DNA from: Vicinamibacterales bacterium
GTDB taxonomy: Bacteria > Acidobacteriota > Vicinamibacteria > Vicinamibacterales > JAKQTR01
Assembly: GCA_025456345.1 (NCBI GenBank)
Contig: JALOKU010000027.1
Location: 1 to 64,000, forward strand
Length of the DNA: 64,000 bases
Direction of reading: 5' to 3'
This document shows, in pieces, positions 17,764-26,049 of the stretch. A program made the position numbers and the translations under genes. Position 1 is the first letter of the stretch. The number at the start of each line of letters is the position of its first letter. The notes below the pieces were generated by a model. It ran no database searches, was not told the DNA's origin, and was given only the letters and a program-made list of their open reading frames with translations.

Positions 17764-18903
17764 ATGTCGCAGACGTCGCGCCGCGCGTCCCTGAGAGCCG
17801 TTGTCCTGCTGGCCGGAAGCCTCGCCGTTGCCGCCGCCCTCACGCTCCGCGCGCCAATCAGCGCGCAAGGTGATGCCATGACCGTCGACCAGGTGATGCA
17901 GATGCCCAAGATCGACGCGCACGCGCACATCGGCGCCGTGTCGCCCGGGCATCTCCGCGCGTTTATCGCGTTTCTCGAGCAGTACAACCTCCGGTGGCTG
18001 AACATCTGCGTGGGCGGCATGGACTGGGCGCGGCTGAGCCGGCAGATCGGCTCCGCACAGGCGCTGCACGCCGCGCAGCCCGATCGGATCGCGTGGGCGA
18101 CGTCGTTCACCGTCACGAACTGGGGCCAGGCGGACTGGGCGAAGGCCGCGAACGCCACGATCGACGATGGGTTCGCCGGCGGCGCCGTGGCGGTCAAGAT
18201 CTGGAAGGACGTCGGGATGGTCCTGAAGGACCCTGACGGCAAGTACGTGATGGCCGACGACCCGCGCCTGGACCCGGTGTTCAGCGCCCTCGCGAAGAAC
18301 GGCCGCACGCTGGTCGCCCATCTCGGCGAGCCGCGCAACTGCTGGCTGCCGGTGGACCAGATGACCGTCGACGGGGACCGGCGGTACTTCGCCGAGCATC
18401 CCGAGTACCACGGGCTGCTTCATCCGGAGATTCCGGACTACGAGGCCCAGGTCGCGGCCCGCGACAGGATGCTGGAGCGCCATCCGACGCTGAGAGTCGT
18501 CGGCTGCCACCTCGGCAGCCTCGAGTACGACGTCGACGAACTGGCGAAGCGGCTGGACAAGTACCCCAATCTGGCCGTCGATCTCTCGGCCCGAATCGTC
18601 CACCTGCAGATCCAGCCGCGCGCCAAGGTCCGGGCGTTTCTCATGAAGTACCAGGACCGGTTGCTCTACGGCACCGACGCCCAGTTCGGCCGCGGTTCGG
18701 GCGCGGAAGGCGCGGACCCGACCAAGGCGCTGGCGCGGCTGGCCGCCACCTACGAGTCCGATGCGAAGTGGTTCGCGACAGACCAGGAACTGGCGATGGA
18801 GAACGTGCGAGCCGGCTTCAAGTCGCGTGGCGTCGCCCTGCCTGGGCCGGTGCTGCGGAAGCTCTACGACGAGAACGCGCGGAAGTGGTATCCGGGGCTG
18901 TGA
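17764..18903 (+). CDS. Exported amidohydrolase-family protein (TIM barrel)
   Basis: The protein has 379 residues. The N-terminus SQTSRRASLRAVVLLAGSLAV is a Tat-like or Sec signal cleaved near ISAQG. The barrel shows the metal-binding IDAHAHIG, a Lys in AVAVKIWKDVGM, a His in TLVAHLGEP, another in VVGCHLGSLEYD, and an Asp in LLYGTDAQFG. This is the His/His/Lys/His/Asp pattern of amidohydrolase-2 proteins (ACMSD/LigY-like). It may act on a lactone, carboxylate or amide; the substrate is unknown. GGAGGAGA just precedes the ATG. It is convergent with the M81 peptidase gene across a palindromic terminator. Confidence 0.87.
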   Translation: MSQTSRRASLRAVVLLAGSLAVAAALTLRAPISAQGDAMTVDQVMQMPKIDAHAHIGAVSPGHLRAFIAFLEQYNLRWLNICVGGMDWARLSRQIGSAQALHAAQPDRIAWATSFTVTNWGQADWAKAANATIDDGFAGGAVAVKIWKDVGMVLKDPDGKYVMADDPRLDPVFSALAKNGRTLVAHLGEPRNCWLPVDQMTVDGDRRYFAEHPEYHGLLHPEIPDYEAQVAARDRMLERHPTLRVVGCHLGSLEYDVDELAKRLDKYPNLAVDLSARIVHLQIQPRAKVRAFLMKYQDRLLYGTDAQFGRGSGAEGADPTKALARLAATYESDAKWFATDQELAMENVRAGFKSRGVALPGPVLRKLYDENARKWYPGL

Positions 18904-18905
18904 AA

Positions 18906-18928
18906 CCCCGGGGCCTCATGACCCCGGG
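18906..18928. terminator. Candidate bidirectional terminator hairpin
   Basis: A perfect 7-bp inverted repeat (CCCGGGG at 18907-18913, CCCCGGG at 18922-18928) with an 8-base loop fills the 31-base gap between two convergent stop codons. Its position and symmetry suit a shared terminator. There is no U-tract, so this is inference from position and structure. Confidence 0.5.
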
Positions 18929-18934
18929 CTCCAG

Positions 18935-20452
18935 CTATCGTTTCGATCGCGCCGAGACAATCGTCGTCGGCGCCCAGCGCAGGTCGCGCACGAACGGGTA
19001 CGTCGGCACGCGGTGCCGGTTCCCCAGGCGCTCGATGTCCTGGTTGACCGCGCCGTCGGTGAGCGCCATCAGGTTCGGATTCGCGATCGCGGCGATCGGG
19101 GGCACCAGATAGCCGGCTTTGACGACAACGATCCTGAAGGCTGTCGGGTCGAGGCCGAGCGAGGTGAAGTCCACGATCTCGTGGAACGGACGGCGGCGCG
19201 CCGTGAGGACAACGGTGACGCCTTCGACCTCGATGACGGCCTGTCGCTCGGCGGGCTTGTCGGCCGCCGCGAGGAACACCACCTTGGCCGCGGCCTCTAC
19301 CGGCCGGCTGGCCTGCGGATCGAGCGTTGCGCCGATCGTGAGCGCCAGCGTCTTCCCCACGCCTGCCTGGTAGCAGGCCTCCGTCCCGGGCCGATCGGCG
19401 ATGCCGGCGAGCACGACATCGCGCACCTTCATCCGAAGCAGTTCGGCCAGCGCGTCGGCGCGATCACCGGTGCCGCCTCCCGTCGGGTTGTCGCCCGAGT
19501 CGGAGAGGACGACGGGACGGGTCGTCAGCGACTGCGCCTTTGCGATGACCTCCGCCATCGTTCCCGTCGGGACGCCGAAGGTGAACTCGGCGCGGGCATC
19601 CCAGTACTGCTGCGCCAGGTCCGTCGCGACCTTGCGCAGGGTGGCCGGCTTCGTGCCGGTGAGCACGGCCGCCGCCGTGGCGCGCGCTTCGTCGGCCCAC
19701 ACGTACCCGACCAGCAGCGAGACGTCCATGACGCCGTCCTGCGCGTTCATCGCCCGGAGTTGGCCCCACAGGCGCTTCGCCGGTTCGTACTCCGTGCTGC
19801 TGCGTTCGCCGGGCATGAGGACCGGGATGGGCGCCCAGACCAGCGCCGGCCGGATGCCCTCGTCGAGGCAGCGCACCAGCATGTCGCAGGCGCGCGTGTG
19901 GGTGGCCTCACGGTCGATGTGCGGCGCGGTCCGGAAGGCCGACATCATGTCCAGATTGTCGATGACGCGCCGGCTCAGGTTGCCGTGCAGGTCGTAGCTC
20001 GCGGAGATCAGGCACCGTTCCCCGACGACCGCGCGAACGGCTGAGATCCAATCGCCTTCGGCATCGGTCATGCCCTCGACGAACATCGCGCCGTGCATCG
20101 GCAAATACACGCCGTCCAGCGGCAGCAGCTCCCGCAGGCGGCCCAGGAACTCGGTCTTCAGCGCGTCGTAGGTCTTCCGTTCCACCGGACCGCCCGGCAC
20201 GGCGCTCGCCAGGAACACCGGCATGAAGGGGTGAGGGTAGCTTCTGGTGTTGGCGAAGAGCCGGTAGTCCGCCAGGGCCTGGCCGCGGCGGACCGTGAAG
20301 TCCTCCATCCGCGACAGGATGTTGCCGTAGGTGCTGCACTCGATCTGGATGCCGCCGAAGGCAATCCGCGTGTTGGCCGCGCCCGCGCGAGCCACCGCCG
20401 TGGCTGCCAGGGCGGCCATCGACGTCTGCCTGATGAACTCTCGCCGTTCCAT
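18935..20452 (-). CDS. Tat-exported M81-family metallopeptidase (MlrC-like)
   Basis: The protein has 505 residues. The N-terminus MERREFIRQTSMAALAATAVA is a clear twin-arginine signal. The body matches the M81 family (microcystin-degradation protein MlrC): GGIQIECSTYG at the start, then LPMHGAMFVEGMTDAEGDW, ASYDLHGNLS and TAPHIDREATHTRA in the catalytic domain, and the C-terminal DSGDNPTGGGTGDRADAL. The Glu, Asp and His residues of these motifs ligate zinc in the family. M81 enzymes cleave linear peptides or related amides; the natural substrate is unknown. It lies 43 bases downstream of the thioredoxin gene on the same strand. Confidence 0.92.
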   Translation of the reverse strand: MERREFIRQTSMAALAATAVARAGAANTRIAFGGIQIECSTYGNILSRMEDFTVRRGQALADYRLFANTRSYPHPFMPVFLASAVPGGPVERKTYDALKTEFLGRLRELLPLDGVYLPMHGAMFVEGMTDAEGDWISAVRAVVGERCLISASYDLHGNLSRRVIDNLDMMSAFRTAPHIDREATHTRACDMLVRCLDEGIRPALVWAPIPVLMPGERSSTEYEPAKRLWGQLRAMNAQDGVMDVSLLVGYVWADEARATAAAVLTGTKPATLRKVATDLAQQYWDARAEFTFGVPTGTMAEVIAKAQSLTTRPVVLSDSGDNPTGGGTGDRADALAELLRMKVRDVVLAGIADRPGTEACYQAGVGKTLALTIGATLDPQASRPVEAAAKVVFLAAADKPAERQAVIEVEGVTVVLTARRRPFHEIVDFTSLGLDPTAFRIVVVKAGYLVPPIAAIANPNLMALTDGAVNQDIERLGNRHRVPTYPFVRDLRWAPTTIVSARSKR

Positions 20453-20495
20453 GGCCCCTCCGGGGCCACGATAGCACGCTCTTGCGCGCCGGAGA

Positions 20496-21023
20496 CTACT
20501 CGGCTGTCTCGTTCAGGAACCGGAGCATGCCGGAGCGGGGCAGGAAGCCGTTGTTGCGTTTGACGACGCGGCCATCGGTGTCGAGGAGGAGAATCGTGGG
20601 AATCGATGACACCTCGTAGCGGCCGGCCAGCACCGTGTCGCGATCCGCGTCCACGAGCACGGGCACGAAGCCGGCGCTGATGGCTTTCTCCACCTGCGGG
20701 TGCGGCCAGACATCGTGCTTCATGGCCTGGCACGGAGGACACCAGTCGGCCGAGAAGTCGACGAGCACGCGCTTGTTGGCCGAGCGGGCTTCGGCGAGCG
20801 CGGCATCGAGATCGGTGCGCCAGGCGATGGAGGACGCGGGCGCCGGCGCGCCCGTCGCGCGGTAGTACCAGCCCTTGAGCATGGGCCACTGGATGACGAC
20901 CACGGCGGCCACCAGTGCCGCCCAGAGCAGTGGCTCGCGCCGCCTCCAGAGCGCGCCGATTGCCCGGCGCCCCCGCGAGAGGGGCTGGGCCGGGACCGTC
21001 GTGCCCGCCGTCGCCTTCGCCAC
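20496..21023 (-). CDS. Membrane-anchored thioredoxin-fold protein
   Basis: The protein has 175 residues. A cytosolic Arg-rich N-terminus leads into one span (LLWAALVAAVVVIQWPML), then a periplasmic thioredoxin domain with the active site VDFSADWCPPCQAMK (Cys95, Cys98). The cis-Pro loop is SIPTILLLD. It should reduce or oxidise disulfides, or hand electrons to envelope proteins. GTG 21023 has GGGGAGG eight bases upstream. It may be co-transcribed with the Tat-exported M81 peptidase. An inverted repeat lies ~65 bases upstream of the start. Confidence 0.93.
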   Translation of the reverse strand: MAKATAGTTVPAQPLSRGRRAIGALWRRREPLLWAALVAAVVVIQWPMLKGWYYRATGAPAPASSIAWRTDLDAALAEARSANKRVLVDFSADWCPPCQAMKHDVWPHPQVEKAISAGFVPVLVDADRDTVLAGRYEVSSIPTILLLDTDGRVVKRNNGFLPRSGMLRFLNETAE

Positions 21024-21085
21024 GAATCACGCCTCCCCTGGGACGAACCAGCCGCCCCTCCTGCATAGATGCACTCGGGCCTTGC

Positions 21086-21105
21086 GGCGTGACACGCGTC
21101 ACGCC
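21086..21105. promoter_or_regulatory. Perfect inverted repeat upstream of thioredoxin gene (candidate operator)
   Basis: GGCGTGAC and GTCACGCC form perfect 8-bp arms around a 4-base centre (ACGC), giving a 20-bp palindrome ~65 bases before the thioredoxin start. Its size and symmetry suit a dimeric regulator's site. The regulator is unknown and no matching site was seen elsewhere in the window. Confidence 0.4.
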
Positions 21106-21151
21106 GGCGGCGGGATGACCGCCACGCGGGCGATGCCTAGAATCTGGACCG

Positions 21152-21172
21152 GCTGCCTCGTTCCGAGGCAGC
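21152..21172. promoter_or_regulatory. Perfect 9-bp stem, 3-base loop hairpin
   Basis: GCTGCCTCG (21152-21160) pairs exactly with CGAGGCAGC (21164-21172) around TTC. It lies between the divergent thioredoxin and tandem-GNAT genes. There is no following U-tract, so it could be an RNA leader structure or a binding site rather than a terminator. Confidence 0.35.
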
Positions 21173-21309
21173 TGCAGGGACTCGTTCAGGATGCACCCTC
21201 CTGCCGGCGCAACCCGCAACTCCAGCGTTGTCAGTCGGTTGCCTCACCGCTACGCTCGCCAGACGCCCGGCCAGGCCAATCGGCACGTGCCGTGCTGTAG
21301 AGGCTCACC

Positions 21310-22593
21310 ATGATGGCCCAGTGGCCCCGGTTCGAGCCGTCGCCTGGCCTGGTGGCCGAATGGCACGTGTGCCTGCCCGACCTGGTGTGCCCGGGCTTCC
21401 GCCTCCGGGAGCCGAGTCTGGAGGATGCTGAGCGCCTGGCGGCCGCGTTCGGGCCCGAGGCGGCATCGAGGCTGGGCGTGGCCGCGCCCGGCGGGCGCGA
21501 CGAGTGGATGGACTTCGTTGCACGGGTGAGGACCGGCCGCGCCGGGCGCCAGACGGTGTGCTACGCCGTCGTGCCCGACGCGCCGGCGGAGGTCGGCGGC
21601 CTGATTCTGCTGCAGCGACTGGCGCCCAGGTCCCGCGCGGCGACGGTGTTGTTTGCGTTCTCGGAGGCGCACCGGGCTGCCGACCTGCCGGCCGCGAGCC
21701 TGGCCTGCATGGTCGCCTTCGCGTTCCAGGCGGTCGGGGTGGGCCGGGTGGAAGGACGGGCCGGCGCGTCTTGGGAGTTCAAGGCGGTGCGCCGGCTCGG
21801 TGCCGTCACTGAAGGCGTGTTGCGCCAATCGAGGGCGGCCCGTTGCGGCTTCGCGGACCAGATCCTGTGGTCGGTGCTGGCGACCGAGTGGAGCCATCCC
21901 GATCACTCGGCACCGAGTGTGCTGGTTCCCGGCGAGGAGAAACACCCCATGCCGGGCGCTCCATCAGGCGGCCGAGACGTGAAGCGGCCCGCCTGGACGC
22001 TTCGCCTGCCGACGCTTGAAGGCTCGTTGGTGACGCTGCGCGAGATCGACACGGACGACGTCCCGGCGTTGCTCGATTCGCTGGAACCGGCTGACATCGA
22101 GGTCGCCTTCGAGCCGGCGCCGACTACGCCGGGTGAGTTCCGCCGGTACGTCTCGTGGGTCCGGTCGCGGCGGACCGAGGGCCGTGCGGCCGGTTTTGCC
22201 ATCGTCCCTCGGGGCGCCGGCCAGGCGGTGGGCCTTCTTCAGGTCGGGCGGACCGACGTTCCGGGCGCCGTCGCCGAATGGGGCATCGTGCTGGCGCGCC
22301 GCCACCGCGGGACAGGGGCGGCGTTCGAGGCGGCCCGGCTCATGGCAGGGTTTGCGTTCGAGACGCTCGGCGTGCATCGGCTCGAGACGCGCGCGAGCAG
22401 AATCAGTCCCGGGTCAATTTCGCTGCTGCGCAAGCTGGGGGCCGTCCACGAGGCGCACCTGCGGCAGTCGTTCGTACACGGCAGCGAAGTGGTGGACGAC
22501 GATCTCTGGGCCATTCTCAAGAGCGACTGGCCCGGCCGGCAGATCTTCTCCGGCGCACGGGACAACCATCTGCCGCCTGCCCAGGCCCACTGA
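21310..22593 (+). CDS. Tandem GNAT (RimJ/RimL-like) acetyltransferase
   Basis: The protein has 427 residues in two GNAT domains (~28-195 and ~225-410) joined by a linker. The C-terminal copy has a normal acetyl-CoA loop (ARRHRGTGAAFEAARL) followed by FAFETLGVHRLETRAS and ISLLRKLGAVHEAHLRQSF, typical of RimJ/RimL-type N-acetyltransferases. The N-terminal copy keeps the fold-level motifs (FAFQAVGVGRVEGR, KAVRRLGAVTEGVLRQS), but its loop (EAHRAADLPAASLA) lacks the R-G-x-G pattern, so it is probably inactive in catalysis. The substrate is likely a protein N-terminus or a small amine; it is not identified. Confidence 0.88.
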   Translation: MMAQWPRFEPSPGLVAEWHVCLPDLVCPGFRLREPSLEDAERLAAAFGPEAASRLGVAAPGGRDEWMDFVARVRTGRAGRQTVCYAVVPDAPAEVGGLILLQRLAPRSRAATVLFAFSEAHRAADLPAASLACMVAFAFQAVGVGRVEGRAGASWEFKAVRRLGAVTEGVLRQSRAARCGFADQILWSVLATEWSHPDHSAPSVLVPGEEKHPMPGAPSGGRDVKRPAWTLRLPTLEGSLVTLREIDTDDVPALLDSLEPADIEVAFEPAPTTPGEFRRYVSWVRSRRTEGRAAGFAIVPRGAGQAVGLLQVGRTDVPGAVAEWGIVLARRHRGTGAAFEAARLMAGFAFETLGVHRLETRASRISPGSISLLRKLGAVHEAHLRQSFVHGSEVVDDDLWAILKSDWPGRQIFSGARDNHLPPAQAH

Positions 22594-22636
22594 GCGCATT
22601 CCTCCCCGGCGGCGGTCGGCACCCCCGCCACGGTCT

Positions 22637-23911
22637 TCACCTCGCCAGCAGTCTCTCCAGGCGGGCAATCGACTGGATCATGGAGCGCACCGAGTGGTAG
22701 TTGATCTTCCACGAGTGCGACATGTGGGTCCAGATCTGCGTGTTGCCGTCGCGCGACAGGAGGGGCCACCACTCGCCGACGTCGCGGTTGACCAGCTTGT
22801 CGAAGACGAAGCGGTGCACCTGCACGTACGCCTTCCAGTAAGGAACCATCCCGAACGCCAGGCATCCGTCGAGCATCCCGACGAGCGTCTCGGCCTGCTG
22901 CCAGAACTCCTTGTCGGTGTCATAGGCGGGGCCGCCGTCGTGCGGCCCCTCCACGTAGACGCCGCCGTGCTCGTAGTCGATGCCGGCCTTGACGGCGTGA
23001 TCGAGCTGTTGTCGCATGACGGGCTCGAACGGCGCCGACGGCTCGCCGAGCACATCGAGCGCGTGCCGCAGCAGCCACGCGAACTCGACGTTGTGGCCGT
23101 AGGACGTGTTGTCGCCGGCGTGGGGCTTCGCGCCGCCCTCGGCAAACCGGTCCCAGCCCCAGACGATGTCGAATTTGATCTGGGGCGCGACGCGCCAGTC
23201 GGCCCAGAACTGCGGGATGCCGGTGGCGTACTGCGGGTGCAGAATGCGCCGGGTCAGGATCTCGATGTCGTCGACGAGCGCGCGCCGGTGGGCGGCGCTC
23301 CCCGTGCACTCGTAGAGCGTCGTGAACGCCTCCATCAGGTGCATGTGGACGTCGAGCGTCTTGCGGTCGCCGCCGCCGCGGCCCGGCCCGCATCGCGTCC
23401 AGTCGCGCTCGAACATTTCGAAGTACCCGCCGTGCTCCGGGTCGGCACAGTGCCGCTGAACCAGATCGAACGCGGCCTGCGCGTGCTCGATGCCGCGGGT
23501 GTCTCCCGTCGCGAGGGTGTATTCGCTCAACGCGTAGATCGCGAAGCTCAGCCCATACAGGATCTTCTTGTCGGACTGCACGTTCCCCCGCCGGTCGACG
23601 GTCCAGTAGAACCCGCCGTGCTGCGGATCCCGCATCTTCGCCAGGAGGAAGTCGACGCCGTGCCGCGCGAAGTCGGCGCACACGCCGCCGCCGTACCCGG
23701 CCCGGTGCGCCGCCGACATCGTGTAGACGCTGCGGGTCTGGGCGATGAGCGACTTCTGATCGTCGCCGGTGTCGCGGCCGTGCCTGTCGTAGTGCGTGAT
23801 GAACCCGCCGTTCACGTCGTCTCTGCAGCGGGTGAGCCAGAAGGGCAGCAGGTCCCCGGTCAGGTGCCGGCGCGCTTCGTCCCTCGCCGCCTGGATCGTG
23901 TCCTTAGTCAT
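22637..23911 (-). CDS. AGE-family sugar 2-epimerase (N-acylglucosamine / cellobiose 2-epimerase-like)
   Basis: This 424-residue cytosolic (alpha/alpha)6 barrel carries AGE-family landmarks: DDVNGGFITHYDRHG, KSLIAQTRSVYTMSAAHR, DPQHGGFYWTVDRRG, MHLMEAFTTLYE, TSYGHNVEFAWLLRHA with the catalytic His, and DKEFWQQAETLVGMLD, followed by the late-barrel His region WTHMSHSWKINYH. It should epimerise C2 of an aldose, either a free disaccharide such as cellobiose or mannobiose or an N-acyl hexosamine. Its ATG overlaps the stop of the kinase-phosphatase gene (ATGACTAA), so the two proteins are probably made together and act in one pathway. Confidence 0.9.
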   Translation of the reverse strand: MTKDTIQAARDEARRHLTGDLLPFWLTRCRDDVNGGFITHYDRHGRDTGDDQKSLIAQTRSVYTMSAAHRAGYGGGVCADFARHGVDFLLAKMRDPQHGGFYWTVDRRGNVQSDKKILYGLSFAIYALSEYTLATGDTRGIEHAQAAFDLVQRHCADPEHGGYFEMFERDWTRCGPGRGGGDRKTLDVHMHLMEAFTTLYECTGSAAHRRALVDDIEILTRRILHPQYATGIPQFWADWRVAPQIKFDIVWGWDRFAEGGAKPHAGDNTSYGHNVEFAWLLRHALDVLGEPSAPFEPVMRQQLDHAVKAGIDYEHGGVYVEGPHDGGPAYDTDKEFWQQAETLVGMLDGCLAFGMVPYWKAYVQVHRFVFDKLVNRDVGEWWPLLSRDGNTQIWTHMSHSWKINYHSVRSMIQSIARLERLLAR

Positions 23912-25841
23912 GATCGTGTCTCATCAGCGTCAACAGGCTGGCCGCCTGTGAGAAGTCCGGCAGCAGGAGGTGGGCGCCGGCCTTGATGAGCCGTGTCCGT
24001 TTCTCCGGGTTCAACCCGTAGCGGCGGATCTCGTCGCTGGCGATGCCGATCGCCGCGCCGTGGCGCCGTCGCGACTCCCGCAGCTCCACCGGGCCGTCGC
24101 CGAACGCCGCGAGCTGCGCGCCGTCCAGGCCGTGCTCCGCGAGGATCCGCTGGATCACCTGCCGCTTCGACTGCGCGTTCACTTCGCCCAGGGCCCCGTA
24201 GATGCCGCCGTCGAACAGGTCCGCGTAGCCGAGGGCCTGCGCCTCATGGCGCACGTCATCGTGGTCCGTGCCGCTCGCGAGGTACAGCGTGACGCCCACG
24301 GCGCGCAGCGACCGCAGGAACGCCACGGCGCCTTTGACCGTGAGGTCGTCGATGTTCAGCTCGCCCCGGCGGTACTTGGCGAGCCGTCCGCTCACCACGG
24401 CCATCAGGGCGTCGTTGTAGATCGCCTTGTACCCGAACTTGTCGAGCACGTCGTGCGGCGAAACGACGCCGAACTCCTCCACCATGCCGACCAGGGCGTC
24501 CATCTGGACCAGGGTTTCGATCCCCGTGGACTTGTCGATGTACTCGCGTACGCGATGCACGACGCGATGGTAGAGCGTCTCGTCGGCCGTCGCGTACCGG
24601 CCGCCGAGAATCGCCCGGATCATCATCGGCTCCATGATCCGTTCCCAGCCTTGCCGCAGCGTGCTGATCGTGCCGTCGTGGTCGAAGACCGCGTGGCGGA
24701 CGTCGGCGAGGCGGGGCAGGGGCCGGCCACAGGCCTCGATCTCGGAGCCGTCGAGGTACACCGCCTGCCTGATGTCGTCGGCGAGCTCCGGCTGGTAGAT
24801 GTAGTCGGGGTGTGCGCTGACGGCGAGCACTTCGTCCGGCGAGGCGGTGCCCGTCCTGAAGAGCTTCTGCACGGTGACCGCCGCGGCGAAGTTCGCGAAG
24901 CCCGCCGCCTCGGCAGGCGAGAGCCCGGCGCCGAGGCACAGGGCGAGCGCGCTGGTGACGGTGTCGCCGGCGCCGACGGTATCGGTCTTCGCGAGCAACT
25001 GGATGCCGGGCTCCATATGGACGCCGGTGTCGGCCACCGTCAGGATGCCGCGCGCGCCCCTGGTGATGAACACCGGTTTGCCCGACTCCGCGAAGAGGCG
25101 GGTGGCGTACGACTCGATCTCGGCGAGCGACGGATGGACCGCCGGCTCGAGGGCGATCCCGTTGAGCCGCGCGGCCTCGGCGTCGTTCGTCTTGCGGTGA
25201 ATGTGCCTGAACCGGCTCCCGTAGTGGCGCGAGTCGCACACGACGATCTTCTGCGGATAGGCGCCGGCGAGGGCGTTCAGGCCGTCGATGAACGCCTCGC
25301 TCAGGCCGCCGGGGACCTGCTGGTTGAAGATCACCGCGTCGCACTGCTCGATTGCCTGGCGCAGGTGCGTCAGCACTGACGCGTCGGTCTCCGGGCTGCG
25401 CTCGTTGAAGAACCCGAAGTCGAGGCGCGGCGCTTCTCCGTCTTCGCCGTAGCGCTTGCCATACGTGACCGTGTCGAAGCGCCCGTGCTGGACCACCATC
25501 CCCGCCGTAGCTACGCCGAGTTCGCGAAGCTGGCGCAGCAGTTCGCGGCCGAAGATATCGTCGCCGACGATGCCGACCGCCCGGATGTGGGCAGGCCTGA
25601 GCGCGGCCAGGTTGGCGACGACGTTGGCCGCGCCGCCGAGGGAGTAGTAGTGCCGCCCGACGGCCTGCGCCGGCAGGCCCGTCTCGGCGGAGACTTCGCC
25701 CCCGCGCGGATTGAGCATCCAGTAGGCGTCGAGGCAGAAATCTCCGCAGACCGCCACGCGGACCCGGGTGATCCGGTCGAGGATCTCCCGTACCCGGTCC
25801 GCCGGCAACGGGTCTTCCTGGCGCGTCGGTGTGGCGGTCAT
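23904..25841 (-). CDS. PfkB-type sugar kinase fused to HAD-family phosphatase
   Basis: The protein has 645 residues. Residues ~25-340 form a ribokinase-like domain closest in look to the HldE/RfaE kinase: VAVCGDFCLDAYW, YYSLGGAANVVANLAAL, and the catalytic anion-hole motif DTVGAGDTVTSAL (287-299; Asp293). Residues ~380-630 form a HAD hydrolase with the nucleophile motif FDHDGTIS (386-393), motif II LASGTD (521-526) and acidic motif IV FGDGPVE (580-586). Both active sites look intact. One protein would phosphorylate and dephosphorylate sugars, or the domains act on successive intermediates. ATG 25841 follows GAGAGGG; the longer open frame upstream is not supported. It overlaps the epimerase gene by eight bases. 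Confidence 0.9.
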   Translation of the reverse strand: MTATPTRQEDPLPADRVREILDRITRVRVAVCGDFCLDAYWMLNPRGGEVSAETGLPAQAVGRHYYSLGGAANVVANLAALRPAHIRAVGIVGDDIFGRELLRQLRELGVATAGMVVQHGRFDTVTYGKRYGEDGEAPRLDFGFFNERSPETDASVLTHLRQAIEQCDAVIFNQQVPGGLSEAFIDGLNALAGAYPQKIVVCDSRHYGSRFRHIHRKTNDAEAARLNGIALEPAVHPSLAEIESYATRLFAESGKPVFITRGARGILTVADTGVHMEPGIQLLAKTDTVGAGDTVTSALALCLGAGLSPAEAAGFANFAAAVTVQKLFRTGTASPDEVLAVSAHPDYIYQPELADDIRQAVYLDGSEIEACGRPLPRLADVRHAVFDHDGTISTLRQGWERIMEPMMIRAILGGRYATADETLYHRVVHRVREYIDKSTGIETLVQMDALVGMVEEFGVVSPHDVLDKFGYKAIYNDALMAVVSGRLAKYRRGELNIDDLTVKGAVAFLRSLRAVGVTLYLASGTDHDDVRHEAQALGYADLFDGGIYGALGEVNAQSKRQVIQRILAEHGLDGAQLAAFGDGPVELRESRRRHGAAIGIASDEIRRYGLNPEKRTRLIKAGAHLLLPDFSQAASLLTLMRHDHD

Positions 25842-25930
25842 CGGTTCCCTCTCGGCCTGTCGGCGGCGGAGGCCCCACGCGCCCGACAGGACGGGGTGTA
25901 GGCTAGCAGCGCCGCCTCGCCACCGCAAGG

Positions 25931-25973
25931 GCCGGCGCGTGCCGGCGCGTGCCGGGGCGCGGTCGGCTATAAT
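25931..25973 (+). promoter_or_regulatory. 10-bp tandem repeat and TATAAT box in divergent promoter region
   Basis: GCCGGCGCGT occurs twice in a row (25931-25950), with a third degenerate copy (25951-25960), directly before TATAAT at 25968-25973. The box lies ~77 bases upstream of the MFS gene. No good -35 is visible at 17 bases, so the promoter may need an activator; the repeats would be a natural binding place. This is inference from position. Confidence 0.45.
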
Positions 25974-26049
25974 CACCCCGCCCTTCCGTGACACGCACGG
26001 GGGACTATCTGGCGGGATTGCACAGATCCCGGAGCAGGAGGCAGTCAAC

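Noticed and set aside
14756-17794. Very long plus-strand open frame (~1012 codons) through the Ldh and CE15-TolB genes
   Set aside because: It is antisense to two genes with clear families and its translation is Arg/Ala/His-rich low-complexity typical of shadow frames in high-GC DNA.
25931-25960. CRISPR-like or VNTR array
   Set aside because: Only two perfect 10-base copies with no spacers; better read as a regulatory or slippage repeat.
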